Origin: Dipylidium caninum | Lineage: Eukaryota > Platyhelminthes > Cestoda > Cyclophyllidea > Dipylidiidae | Assembly (NCBI GenBank): GCA_017562135.1 | Contig: QEYB01000526.1 | Coordinates: 496,001 to 560,000 of the forward strand | Length of the DNA stretch: 64,000 nt | Direction: 5' to 3' | Part shown: positions 35,401-47,200 of the stretch, piece by piece | How positions within the stretch are numbered: position 1 is the first letter of the stretch | How the letters are laid out: the number at the start of each line of letters is the position of its first letter | The notes under the pieces: model-generated | The model's database searches: none | The model's input: the letters and a program-made list of their open reading frames with translations, nothing else | What the model was told of the DNA's origin: nothing | Made by a program: the position numbers and the translations under genes

Positions 35401-38400
35401 TCGCCGAGCGACCTGGTGCTGCTTCTCTCCCTGGAGGGCGGCGCTGCGAGTGCCTGTGGATTCCCCCAACAGCGGCTTCTCCCACCCTCTCACCACACTC
35501 GGGTGCGTCTGTCGGAGTTGCGTGCACACACAACGTTTGAACTCGTCAGCGGTAGAGCGGACACAGTGGACCGGCATTTTAGGGCTTAGTCGTTGAACCC
35601 CACACCATCAAAATTTACATTTGCGCCTGGCTGAATAAAGGACTGGGGCGGAGGCGGGTGTGGAGGTGAGGAGAAATGGCTGTCAAATGTCAAATAGTAG
35701 CCCTCACGCCTTAGATTTCCTCCCCTCGTTGCTTCTTCCCCTGTGGGTGGGTTTTCACGGGTCGCGTTCTCATCATTCCGCGTCGGATGCAACTTCTCAC
35801 CGAGTCATCCACTGCTCCAGCCACCCTCCAGACGGGGCGAGGGGAACCCGGGGTGGAAGACCTGTCGGAGACTAACTGGTCTTTCCTTTTCAAATGCTAG
35901 GCAACGGCACAGTGGAGTACAATGAGTTTATTCGTATGATGAATCGCTACTCGGAGCGGACGGCCAATTGTCCCGACACCGAAATGCTGGAGGCATTCAG
36001 GGTGAGTCCTCTCCCCGCCCTCTCCCCCTTGTCCCACGCCACCCTCGGCCAGTTGGTCCGACTCTATCGAGTGTGTCTGTCACCTCCGTCGTCGATGAGA
36101 GCACCGCGCGCGTTCGTCCTCCGGGACGCCCTGGAAATGCGCTTGCCGGGGACGAGCTTCCGTGAAGCTTGGGCAGGAACGACGACAGTCGGGAGATGGG
36201 AGGAAAGTTGGACTCAGCTGGACGGTGTTTTGCGTCAAATTCTTGGGCAAGGTCGATTGGGCACGGGGAAAAGTTGATTATCCCAACTTTGATGAAAAAA
36301 TATTGTCGCTCAGTAGCATCATCATCATCGGCCGGCGTCCGGTCCACTCCGAGCGCTTTTAACCCGAGTTTCAAGGGAACAACAGTGGCTACCAACCGTC
36401 TTCACGTGTAAACACAACTGCCCTCATCTTTCGGCGTCCACATTTGCGCGCGGTTTGTTTTCGCAGGCTCCACTCCTCCCCCCCTTGACTTCCGGCGTGG
36501 AGCGCTCCAGTCGGAACGGACATTCACTATCATCCGAGGTGTCGGCACGGGGAGAGTGAAGCTAGAGACTCTGCATGAGCACACACACACGACCTCCTCA
36601 TACCCCCGTGACTTCGTCAGACTGACTTCGTAGAAGGCAGTTTTGACCGAACAACTGTCATCCATGTGGCCAACAGGCCAAATCACCCTCGTCCAGGCCA
36701 AATTGGTGCCACTGACAGACGACTTTTCAGCAAGTTTGGCATTACTTCTTGAGCCCGACAGAACCTTTCCGCAGTTCTAATAAATTATTAAAAACGGGCT
36801 CGCGATTTACAAAAAATACAATTGACAAAAGTGTCTGACTTACAGACGATCATGTGATGAAACAAGAAAATTTAGAAAGAAAAATTCATCTCTGTGCATT
36901 GTTAATATGATCAGGGGGCGAGAATTTAACAGCGTGAGTGTTTGACGAGGGTTTGGGAGGTAGGAAACACGCATAGCGAAGAAATTAAACGAAGTTGTTC
37001 GCTAAACAAACGTGACCTTGACAGCGGGCCAATGAACGTCGGCGGGTGTGTGTGTGCGTTGGTTGAATTTCGACGTAAATGGTTCCCCTGTTTCCCACCG
37101 TACGTCACTCCTGATCCATCACGTGCCCCCTCAGGGGGGTGAATACACCTGTCATAGCTTTCTCGTCGCCTCAGCTTCACCCATTTTCGCTCCTTCGCCG
37201 TCTCTTCCCCGGGAAATCTCAGATCTGCCCCTTCACCACCTCGCCCACGACACGGAGTCGAGGCTGCTCGGCCCTAGAGGCAGAGGAGGTTCCTTCATGA
37301 AGTAGCTATCTACACAGTCCCCTGTTCTTTGAAATGGGATTCACGCCGAAGTGATGGCGACCCGTCAAAACTCCTCGTAGTCTCGCCAAAAAGACTTCCT
37401 TCATGAATCCAAGGCCTTAGAAGTCGCCCAAAAGCTAATTTTGGGCCGAATGATAGATGAGGGGCGAGGACGCGACTCGATGTAAAGAATTGTAAAATTG
37501 ACCATCAAAGGAGATGTCCCCCCCTCCAACCTATAAAAGCCCCTCCTTGCCCTCTTTTTCCTGTCTGCCCGAGTCAATTCACCGGTATAAAGGTGGAAAG
37601 AGAGTCCGGCAATTTCCCACTTCCCCTGAGATTTGGGTGTGGCGATAGCAGTGGGATTTTTAGCTAACTGCAAACGCCCACTTCTCATCGCCACCAGTAC
37701 GGACTACCAAATTGGCGAGTCGAAGTGGAAAAAAAAGCGTTGATGGCAGCCTCGGATGGAATTGCCCGAAGTCCTTCACGAGGAGGCGTCGTGCGCCTCC
37801 GTTCTCTCCGTCCGTCGGACGCGCTGTTCAGGGGGTGATTCTCGACTTCAGCAGCCTTTTACCGCACTTCACGGCTTTGTTTGGCCATGAGGCCGAACAC
37901 CTCTCCTCCCCTCTCGGGTCCGACTCGCCTCCGAGGCGATCAAGAACCTACTCTTCCTTCTCTCTAAACCCTCGTCTTTTTCCTCCTCCAGGTATTCGAT
38001 CACAACAACGACTCGTACATCGACCACGAGGAGATCAAACGGACAATGCACTTCCTCGGTGAAAGCGTCTCCGACGACGATGTTCGTGCTATGATCCAAG
38101 AAGCCGACGCCGATCACGATGGCCTTGTCGATTTCGAGGGTGAGTCCTTTGCCATCAACTCTTCTCTTTCGACATCCGCCTCCACCAGACGTCTACTTTG
38201 TGCGCTCTGACACACTGCGGTGTGGTCGGCAGTCCGGAATGTCGACCCGCACGCACTCACGAGTGGTGGGACAGGCCGTCCGATGAGGAGGAGGAGGAGG
38301 TGGCGGTGGCGGTGGCGGTGGCGGTGGCGGTGGCGGTGGGCGAGCTGGCGGAGTTTCGGCGTGTTCGACGCTTCCGACGCGGTCGAGGTTGCGTGAGCAC

Positions 38401-41400
38401 CGACAAGACGGACAAATTAGCGACCGGCGGCAGCTCCTCCGAATGCACGTCCTCTTCTCCGCCCACCACGCATTGACTCGCCTTTCCTCCATCCTCGTTT
38501 AATGCATAATTCAACCGTCCAGATGAGTCAGACAGAAATTTGGCGGGTAGAAGAAGAGCATAAAACTCCGTGGCGATGCATAAAGACTATTTCCCCGTGA
38601 GTGTCATTCGCCTCTTCCTCAGCCGAGCGACAAGTTAGCCTGCCACATTCCTCGTTTCCTTCGCGCAGTTGACGGTGTCGCCTTCGTTCAGGCCCGGGGG
38701 GGAAGGGGCGAGGGGCGAGACGGTGGACGAGAGGCCGGAGGAGGAGGAGGAGGAGGAGGAGAAGGAGAAGGAGAAGGAGAAGGAGAAGAAGCGGGTGGGT
38801 GAAGGCGTCAACTCGCCTCCCGAGTTCGTCCTCCTCGGCACTTAGCGCAACCTCAGGGGGTCACGTAATCTCTTTCCTTGAAGAAATTAAAAAAACGACT
38901 GAAAACAAAAAGTAAAAATAACCCTACTTTCAGTAGTTCTCGTCACCTTGTGCATTTGCTATCACGACGTCGCTCCTTCCTTCTGGCGGGATGGCGGTGG
39001 GTAGCGAGTGGAATGAGGCTCTTAAAACTCCCGCAAATCGGCTCAACAGCACTGCGTCCAAACGACGAGGACGGCCAACTTCTGGCCGGAGTTCACCTCT
39101 GGCTGGGGAACCACGGAGGAGGCCGCGTAACCCAGTTGTGGATGAGGAGGGGACCGCGGCACGAGGCGGAGAGTGAATTGGACGGGGGAGCGGGCCGGCG
39201 AGGAGGCGAGGAGGCGAGGAGACGGAGGTGGGGGAAGGGCGCGAGGATTAATGGGAAAGTGCGCCATCTGCCTCAGCATCGCCTCCCATTTCATTGTTGC
39301 CCTCGGGAGATCACGTGTTGACGCTGTTTAATGCCTTCTTAGAGACGCACGCACTTGGGCCGAGGGTGTCAGGCGATTTCTTTAACCACAACACACTTTA
39401 AATCCCCCCGCCCCCCCCCCCCCCGCAGGTGGTTAATTGGCCAGGCGAGCAGGCGACTGCCCCTCGACCGAGTGACTTGTGACGCGGAGGTTGGCCGTGG
39501 CAGCCGCGGTTGGGTTGTTGTCTCGTTCAAACCCCAGCCGCCTCGTTCGGTGGCCGTCTCCCCTTCCTCTTCCGCCGGTCTGACGCTGATCTCGCGTTCA
39601 AGGCGGACGTGGGGGCGGGAGGAGGGCGAGACCACCGCTATAACATCGTAAAATCTTCACCAGCGGTGGAGATTTTTTGGCGAAATTCGTTGCGACAATT
39701 GTCGCGGCTTGCACAGCCTTTACCGACTGGAGTCCAGACATGCCGGCGGACAGCATTCCCCGCCAGCTGGCGGCCTGTCCGTAGGACTGGACCTGAGCAG
39801 GGCGCCACAGCCTAGTCTCGAGTGAGATCGAGGCGAGGCGAGGCGAGGCGAGGGTGGCGGCCGGCGGAACTGCCTCGTAAAGGTGGCGCTTACCTGTGGA
39901 AGTGAGACAACGTGAAAGCCATTTCTTCTACCCGCTCGGTCTCGTCTTGTCCACTCCGCCGCTCCTGGCGCGTCCACCTCATCCACCCGCTCCTCCTCCT
40001 CCTCTCGCTCTTCCACGGCAGCTGCTCCCAGTCCCGGTCTCCCACAAGCCACGTGGTCAGCGCATTTGCGATGGAGCCTATTAAAAGCCCCACCAATCTG
40101 ACTGTCTGGTGCTTTAGAACACGTTGACACGAGCTCTGAGTGGTTTAGCAGGCGGTGGTGGTTGCAGCCGATCCCAATGCTCTCCGGTTTGTCCTTTCTT
40201 CACGTAACTGCGCCGTTCGGCAGGTCGAATGCGTTCGTAGGTCACCCGCCGGCCTCTCTTGGGCCCGTCGTGAGCCTCCACGGCGGGCGCCGAGGTTGGC
40301 ACTGTGCCACGCCAACTCAAGCGCTTCTGTCGGTGGCAGAAGGCGCGGAGCGAGGGAGGGAAAGAGGAGAGGGCAGATGGTCGGCCGGTCTCCCCAGACT
40401 CATATGGCGCAGGCGACTGGGCTCATCCCGCCACTCACCGCCAATTCCCCTCCCTCTTCCCTTTCCGCCATTTTCGCTCCTTGCCGCACTCGTCTAACGC
40501 CATGGTTGAGGGCTTTCGTCGGACTTTATCCTAAAAGACCGACTTTTCTGCTTCCTCCACTCTCGGCCATCTCTAAAAGCTTCTTCTTCTTCGTTGTCGT
40601 CGCCTTCTCCTCCTCCTCGTGTCTCCTTTCAATCATTCTGTCCACTCTGCTCCGCCGCCTTTGGCCTGTGAGAACGAGAGTGGAGGGCGCGGAAGAACAC
40701 CTGACCGCAGGAGAACACCGCTGCATAGATGTGAAGTCTCCTCTGGAGGGATTGGAGCAGGTTGCGTCTCTATGCGAAGGCGCTGGAAGCGCGCCATCTT
40801 GGCATCCGCCCACGCCGAGCGTCTTCTGTGCTCCGAGGGCATACGGAGATTGTGGACCGGGGACGAAAACTGCCTCCAGGTGATCTCCACGGTCTTCAAA
40901 ACTTTGTCCCGCCTGGCAGGAGTTGCCTAACACGGAACCGAGGCAGGGCAGGAGAGCGAAGCGAAGCGGAGGAGGAAATAAAGACTCTCGGGGCTCGGTT
41001 GACCCGAGGACTGGGTCGTCGTATGCAGTCAGAGGCTTGATTCCAGCCGGTGCTGCTCAACTGACTTTCGAAGTACGTCCAGGCGTCCAAACTAATTGGG
41101 TTTTTCTGCAGCATTCGCGGAAAGGAGACCACAGCGCGTGTGAGGATCGACTTCTTGACTCCAACGCCCCAAATTCCTTCCTTCCGCCACGACTAAGCCG
41201 TAAAATGCCGGTCCACAGTGTCCGCTCTACCGCTGACGAGTTCAAACGTTGTGTGTGCACGCAACTCCGACAGACGCACCCGAGTGTGGTGAGAGGGTGG
41301 GAGAAGCCGCTGTTGGGGGAATCCACAGGCCCTCGCAGCGCCGCCCTCCAGGGAGAGAAGCAGCACCAGGTCGCTCGGCGAGGGTGGAGGGCAGACAGGA

Positions 41401-44224
41401 AGGCAGGCAAAGGGGCGGGGGAGGGGCGGGAGAGGGGAGGGGAGGGGAGGAGAGAGGAAGAGAGAGGGAGAGAAAGAGGAGGCGGTGGCAGATGCGCCAA
41501 CACACCGACTGCTCGAGGGTGGACGTGCGGGTGGAGGCAATGGGGGCGATGGAGGCGGAGGGTCGAGGCCCAGGCGACCACAGAAACGCGGGGCGGAGAG
41601 AACCTGCGTCCACGGGTGCCAGCGGATAGAGCGAGCGGGACGGCGGTGGCGGTGGCGGTGGCGGTGTGGGTGGGGTGGAGGGTGTTTTCGCCTCGGTTAC
41701 GCGAACGCTCTTCACAGTCCCGTTGGCGGTGACTGGGAACTCCTGACGTGGCCGCCTGCCAGTGGGGAAGGAGGATGCTCCTCCCACCGCCCCCCTCCCC
41801 CCGCTGCCACATGAACGCACCAGAGCGGCGCCGTCGGGTGACACGAGACTTCTCGGAGGCAGGGGGCTGATGCCATCGTCACCGCCACTGCCGTCATCGT
41901 CAGGCGTTCGTTTTAGTGCTGGGCGGAGCTCCGCCTTGACGGACTGTCGATGTGGTGGAGGCGACGGAAGCGGACCACTCGACGCCTCCACACCTCGTAG
42001 ACTGAGTTTTTGGTCGATCTCGCGGCCCACGTGGCATCTTTCACCGCTTGAATACGCACTCCGCCCCTCCTCAGTGGGGATCCGCAATCACCTCGGTCGT
42101 GCTTTCAGCCGCCCGCTCAGAGCACAACTTGTTTTCGCTCCTTTAGCAACCGGGAGAGGCTTTCAGGTGCTTATTTCAATTTATAGCTTACGCGTTTGTA
42201 ATTATCCCCGCCATCCCCGCCCTCCGTACTCTCCCCAATCAAAGACTTTTTACTCGCGAAGGCTCACTTGCATCTTGGCACTCGGTAATGCTTGGGTGGA
42301 GAAATTAATTCCCTTCTCCCTTCTCTACCCCCCCCCCCCCCAATTCCTCTCTCACACTCAGTTCTGCTCCCCCTCGCTCCGCCTCGTCCCGTCCCGCTCG
42401 CTCCACTTCGTTCCGCCCTTCTCCGCCCCGTCGCGCCCTCCTCCGGGTGACCAGGGTGTAGATCGCGGCAACGAATAAAATTTTACACCTCGCGTTGCGT
42501 GTTAGTCGTTCGGAGGCAGGGTGGGGGCGGAGGGGGGGGGGACAAAGACTTTCATCTCGGCATGCTTATTCGTGGCCGCCTGTGACTGTGTCTCCGCCCC
42601 CCGTCCTCGTCGGCACCGCCCGAAGGCGCATGTTTAAGCATTATTACTCGGTAGTTCCACCCCGCCCCGCCCCGCCCTATTCCTCCTCGCAGGCCTCTGG
42701 TGGGGCCGAAACGCTGCGGAAATTGTTGGGAATGGCCCAAGGTGGTCGATTCCGCGGTCGCCTAGACCGACGGCCTTGCCGACGGCGGCGGGAAGGAGAG
42801 GCGAGTGGGTAAACCCTCCCCCCTTCCTCCCCCCCCCCGCCTCCGACTGATCCCGACCTCCTCCCTCTTCACTGCTCTCCTTCTACTGGCCTTCCGGCCT
42901 TTCAGGGAGAAGTGGGAGCCTACGAAGAAGACTGTGACCTTCGCGAAAACGAAATCCTCGACTGGCCGGCCGGAGGCGAGACAGGTTCGCCCTGGTCTCG
43001 GTGAGACCGGAGGCTTTCGCCAGTCTTCTCTCCCTCCGGCCGTCGGCCTCGGAGTTGACGTAGAGTGTCTCGAAAGGCCTCTCTCGCCTCTCGAAGTTCT
43101 TTCATAGCAGATGGGAAGTAGAAAAAAAATACGTAATTTGGCAGTTGTCACCCTCCGCAGCCTCCATCGGCGACATTTTTGTCATCTGTCAAGTGTTGTG
43201 GCTGCCACACTTGTCCCTCTCCGTCCCCCCCCCTCCCCCCTCTCTCGGGGCAGCGCTGATGGCTTTTGACTTCACCTCTCAAGTGTCGCAGTGGGCGGAA
43301 GGGGCTTCGCGGGCGGGGGACGAGGCGGATGCGGAGGATCGCCTCCGGTCACTCCCTGGTAGACGCTCCCTCCTTCTTCTGTCCCCCTTTTTTCCCCGCG
43401 TCGCTCGGGTCTTCGTTGCGTTAGGCAAAAAATTCGTGTCCCCAGGGCTGGGCGAAATCGTCAAGGTGGCAGATCGCTGGTTGGCATAACTTGAATTTGA
43501 CAAGGATTGAAAAGTTGCCCAGAAAAAAAATCGTGTAAGTGCCGCTAAAGTGCGTGAAGGGACACGGAGATCCTTCGGGCCAGTCCCTCCCCCTCCAGTC
43601 TCCGCGCTCGTCTCTCGGTCCACCGTCTAACGCCTGCAAGCGCCAATTCCACCGTCACATTCCACTTTTTCGCCTGCCAATCGCGTGTTCGTGGCCATCC
43701 GAGGCCGGTTTGTCGCGGCGGATGAAAGCGCCCAGCGAGGCGGAGGATGGAGAACCGAAAAGGAGTCCTCGCGTCACGTTTTTGTGGTGTTGACGCTATC
43801 GGAGCGCGATTGACTGGTCAAATGACGGACTGCCGAGTCTGCCGGGCGGACGAGTGCTCGACTCCTGAAAGGTCTGTCCAGAAGAAGTGCGAAATGCCGG
43901 AACGGTGGGGCGTTGGGGCGGTCGAGCGGGTGGCTGCAGTTTGGCCACGAAATCCCGGCGGGCCTCAACACAGTCTCCCGAGGCCAAACAGACTCAGATA
44001 ATCCTTCGATGGTGTGGGAAGATTATTTTTGCCCCCGACTGTCGAGACAACCTCGCCCGGGTTCATTGTGTAAACACAAAACGGTCCGGCTCCTTAAAAC
44101 CGTCTCTTAAAGGCCCCTTTTTTCTTCTTTTTCTCTCGCGTTCTCCCACCTCCGGACGTCGTGGGTAGAGTTCAAGAAGATGATGCAACTGGTGCGACGG
44201 CCAAGAAGGGGGAATAGACGCTGA
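29398..44224 (+). CDS. Four-EF-hand calcium sensor, calmodulin/troponin-C-like (5 coding exons)
   Basis: Binds calcium and presumably changes target binding. Exons: 29,398-29,455 (ATG 29,407), 32,492-32,635, 35,901-36,001, 37,992-38,139 and 44,169-44,224 (TGA). The 498 coding bases give exactly 165 residues. The first 16 residues are a Gly/Ser-rich leader. EF loops: 26-37 (DVNHDGRITEAE), 62-73 (DIDGNGTVEYNE), 101-112 (DHNNDSYIDHEE) and 137-148 (DADHDGLVDFEE). All have acidic residues at loop positions 1 and 12. Loop 3 has Ser instead of Gly at position 6, which may weaken it. The central linker contains NCPDTEMLEAFRVFD, with EAFRVFD as in calmodulin. The tail VRRPRRGNRR is strongly basic, unlike calmodulin or troponin C. 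The last exon is tiny and begins inside the codon for the last Glu of loop 4. Divergence from true calmodulin is large, so a calmodulin-like or troponin-C-like paralogue is safest. Introns are 1.99-6.03 kb and full of repeats. Confidence 0.85.
29456..32491 (+). other. Intron 1 of the EF-hand gene
   Basis: Donor gtgagt and acceptor ctttttgcag. Mostly GC-rich, unremarkable sequence, with a (CA)n run at 32,415-32,452 close to the acceptor. Long overlapping frames at 30.4-31.8 kb are compositional. Confidence 0.7.
32636..35900 (+). other. Intron 2 of the EF-hand gene
   Basis: Donor gtgagt, acceptor caaatgctag. Contains the first arm of the 670-bp inverted repeat (34,917-35,593), ending about 307 bp before exon 3. 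No gene on the opposite strand was recognised. Confidence 0.75.
34917..35593 (+). repeat. Inverted repeat IR1, arm a
   Basis: Reverse complement of 41,189-41,854, nearly identical by eye. Differences are mostly in simple repeats: (CCGCCA)n units, the CT tract near 35,300-35,345 and single-base indels. Edges: the shared sequence starts at gagaagtctcgtgtc and ends at cttagtcgt. Weaker similarity appears to continue outward to about 34,820. An open frame of about 200 codons exists on the minus strand of this arm, but mid-frame indels between arms shift its reading, which argues against coding. Confidence 0.85.
36002..37991 (+). other. Intron 3 of the EF-hand gene
   Basis: Donor gtgagt directly after the Arg codon (phase 0), acceptor cctcctccag. 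AT-richer between about 36,720 and 36,960. No gene or notable repeat recognised. Confidence 0.7.
38286..38340. repeat. (GGTGGC)n microsatellite
   Basis: About eight hexamer units, directly preceded by (GGA)n. The same hexamer occurs inside both arms of IR1. Confidence 0.9.
38736..38790. repeat. (GGA)n passing into (GAAGGA)n
   Basis: A trinucleotide run followed by a hexamer run differing by one base per second unit. Confidence 0.85.
41189..41854 (-). repeat. Inverted repeat IR1, arm b
   Basis: Antiparallel copy of 34,917-35,593, separated by 5.6 kb, lying in intron 4. It has fewer hexamer units and a shorter CT tract than arm a, plus a single-base deletion near cgccaacacac. It bears no transposase-like frame or terminal repeats, so it may be a duplicated single-copy segment or an unclassified element. 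Confidence 0.85.
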
Positions 44225-47200
44225 GGACGCGATGGAGGCACGGACCTTGACCAAGAGACCAAGCAAACCAAGTTCTACCTTGCTCAAGTTCATTCCGATT
44301 ATCACACACCCGCCCGACCGCCCACCCGCTCGCCCGTCCGTGACTTGACACCGCCTCCCCGGCACCGTCACCGGCACCGCCCATTCACTAACTATTCCTT
44401 GATTGTTATGTTATTATTACGATTATTATTGTTATTATTATACGTCTACTTATCCATCTCCCCGTCCGCCTATCCACCGATCTGCCCGTCCACCCGTCCG
44501 CCCGCCAGCCCCCCCGTCCCACCTTTCCCGCCCGCCGTTTGATTCACTGATTGGTGGATAGTAGAGTCTACAGAGGAGAAGAAGAATAGCAGTATTTTGC
44601 CCATTTGCCTTTTGTCTGTCCGTCGACCCGATCGCTGGCCGGCTGGGAGTGAGTCGATGATGATGGGGACACGTGGTCGGGGCCGAGGGGGAATTCTCGT
44701 CCCAAAGAGCCCTAAACGCACTAATGGCATCGTTATTCTCCTCTTTTTCGCCTTCACTTTCTCTCCTCCCGCCTCAGCTTCGCCCCGTCGCATCGAGTGT
44801 GTCGCTCTGTTTCCTGGTTGGGGAGACGCTGAGCGGTGGACGCACTGTCCAAATTTGTGGCTCTTGTAGCACCTAGCGAGGACTGCCATCTTGCCTCGAG
44901 GCCTGTCGGGCAATGCTCCCCTGGTGAGGACAACTTAGGGACGTTCTCTAGGCCTTTGAGCTCTCTGACAGCCTTACGTGGCGGGAGACTGCGTTCGGGG
45001 GATGGTTTCAGGCTGCTGTGAGTGATTCCTTCGTTCGCTCCTTGACGAATTTATCTCACCACCGTCCAATCACTTAGCGACGCCTTGGAAGGACTTCACC
45101 GCTTGACTCTCACCTTCCATCGACAAGCCGTTGGGGTGTTGTCAAAAGCCCCAAAGCCCAAAAGTTAGTTGAATTGGCTCGGTGAGGTCTGCCAGGTGGT
45201 TGAGATCCTCTCGACGACCAGTCGAGTTTCGCTTTCGCGCCTCCACGGCCACGAGGGATACGCGCTGCCGGGTGCGAGTCCTCAGCGAGGCGGTTCAATG
45301 GGTAGACGAGGCGGCGACGGTCAAGCGGACGACCGCGCGAGAGGTCGGGAACGGCGGAGGAGGCTTCAGCTCCTTCCTCGTCTGCATATCTGCGGGCCCC
45401 CACGTGGCGGACTCCCTCGTGTCAGTAAAAAAATCCCTAAACAGCGACTGTTGGGCCAAACGGCCAGGAAAAATAACATTGGCTCTTGGAGAATCGCGTA
45501 ATGTGACAGTCTTCCGCTGACGATCGCATTCACCCGGCCAGTTTAGTGGGGCCGGGGCCGAGGACGGGAGAGTGGCGAAGTCCGAGGGCAACACGAGTGC
45601 TTTCAGAAGAGACTGCTGGTCGCAGCTGCCCCGCGTCGCTCTCCTCTGGCGCGTCCGCCCCTCCCGGGCGTAGCCGGCGGGTGCGCCGGAGTGTCGGCCG
45701 AAGAGAGTGGATCATTTCGTCCGAGCACCTTTGCCTTCCCCTCGTCAAGAGAGGTGCCAACCACTCTTGTCTGTGTCTGGCATCGAACTCGGCGTTCACG
45801 ACCGCAGCGGGATTTTGCGGTTCGCGTTGGGAATGTCTCCAGCCGCGTCTAGACGGGACGAGGAGGGCTACGATGTGGGGAGAAAGGACAGCGGTGGGCG
45901 GAGGGTAGAAGAGGGGAACAGCCGCGGTCTAATCAACGATGCAGTTGCATCGGCCGTCAAAATGACGCCGTCGAGGCGGCGGCCGCACTTCGTCCAATTT
46001 TGGTCCCACAAAAGCGTCGCGGGTAGGCGTCCGAGTTGTCAGACTCGGCGTGCGATTACCTCTTCGATGGCATCGCCGAAGGTGGTAACGCATCGCGGTG
46101 GTGACGGTTGCTCCTCTGGCCGCCGGAGCACGTCACCAGCCCGAAGGCCTCAACGGTCAGTGGATCACCAGGACGCCAGCAAGTGGAGATGACCGAGACG
46201 TGCGCCTTTGGACCTTGGTCATCCGAAAAGTCGCACCCATTAAAGTGAAACTAAGGAAATTGTGTTTGACCAATGAATTTTTGCGAAAGGCGCCTTCATA
46301 GAGGACATTTGCACAAGATTAGAAAAGAGAAAAATTGCGTAGACACCCGATCCAAGGTCTCCTTAGCGGTCTACCGACGACCTCGCTGAGTCCCCGTCGT
46401 TGACAGACCGTCTGCCACGGTGCTGCCAACAGCACAATTGTCTCCCGCAGCATCAGACAATGCGGCGGCCAGAAGTCACAACGCCTCGAATGTGTTTCTC
46501 GCGGCCCGTCGTCTTCATCTCGGCCACGACGCAACTGCGTGGAGGTTGCAGCGTCCGACGCCACCTCCGTCGCCCTCGTCGCCCCACTCACCGAAGGACC
46601 AGACACTGCGTGCCCCTCCACCATACGCCCGGCTACTTCAAACGCTCCCCATCGACGGGGAGCGCGAGGCCCCCGTCCGCCGCGGCCCGTCTGACCAACT
46701 CTGGAGGCAGGTCGCTCGCTCACCACGTCTGTCCGAATATCGCAGCCAGCTCCGCGAGGAGGACGGGGGGGCTGCGCCCCGTCGCGTCGGTGGCGGCTGG
46801 GCGGACGACTGAGGCATTCCTCAGTCATGACAGTCGAGAGGTGAAGCCGACCCCAGCTGCTCCCACTTGATCCCTCCGCCACGGCCTCGTCCGCTGTCCG
46901 CCCCGCGCGCGTGTGTCTGGACGTTGGACTGCGCTCAACAAACAGTCTGAGGGGACAGGCTCTGCTTCTTCACCATCGCGTCCCTTTCCCCTTTCCCCCA
47001 CGTGCGATAAAGCGTCTGTCGCCACACGTAGACGAACGTGTAGCCGACGCGGAGGAGACGGAAGCGGTGGAATAAGCCTTCCCTCGACGCCCGCCACGCT
47101 CTGTCCACCGGCCGCCAGACCGAAGTGGGAGGCGGACCGGACGTTCGCACTCAGAGCGGAGACGACGGAGCACTGCGGGCTGCTCCGGCGGTGGTCGAGC

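Larger units (their letters stand above)
38140..44168 (+). other. Intron 4 of the EF-hand gene, 6.0 kb
   Basis: Donor gtgagt, acceptor cgtgggtag. Includes (GGTGGC)n 38,286-38,340, (GGA)n/(GAAGGA)n 38,736-38,790, (GAGGC)n 39,830-39,853, a C run with CCCCG units around 39,403-39,425, and the second arm of IR1. Exon 5 is recognised because it completes EF loop 4 in frame; skipping it would lose the last ligand Glu. Confidence 0.7.

Noticed and set aside
41206..41800. Open frame of about 200 codons shared by both IR1 arms (matching 35,577-34,957 on minus)
   Set aside because: The two arms differ by compensating indels that change the frame in the middle, and much of it is simple repeat. It does not behave like a protein under constraint.
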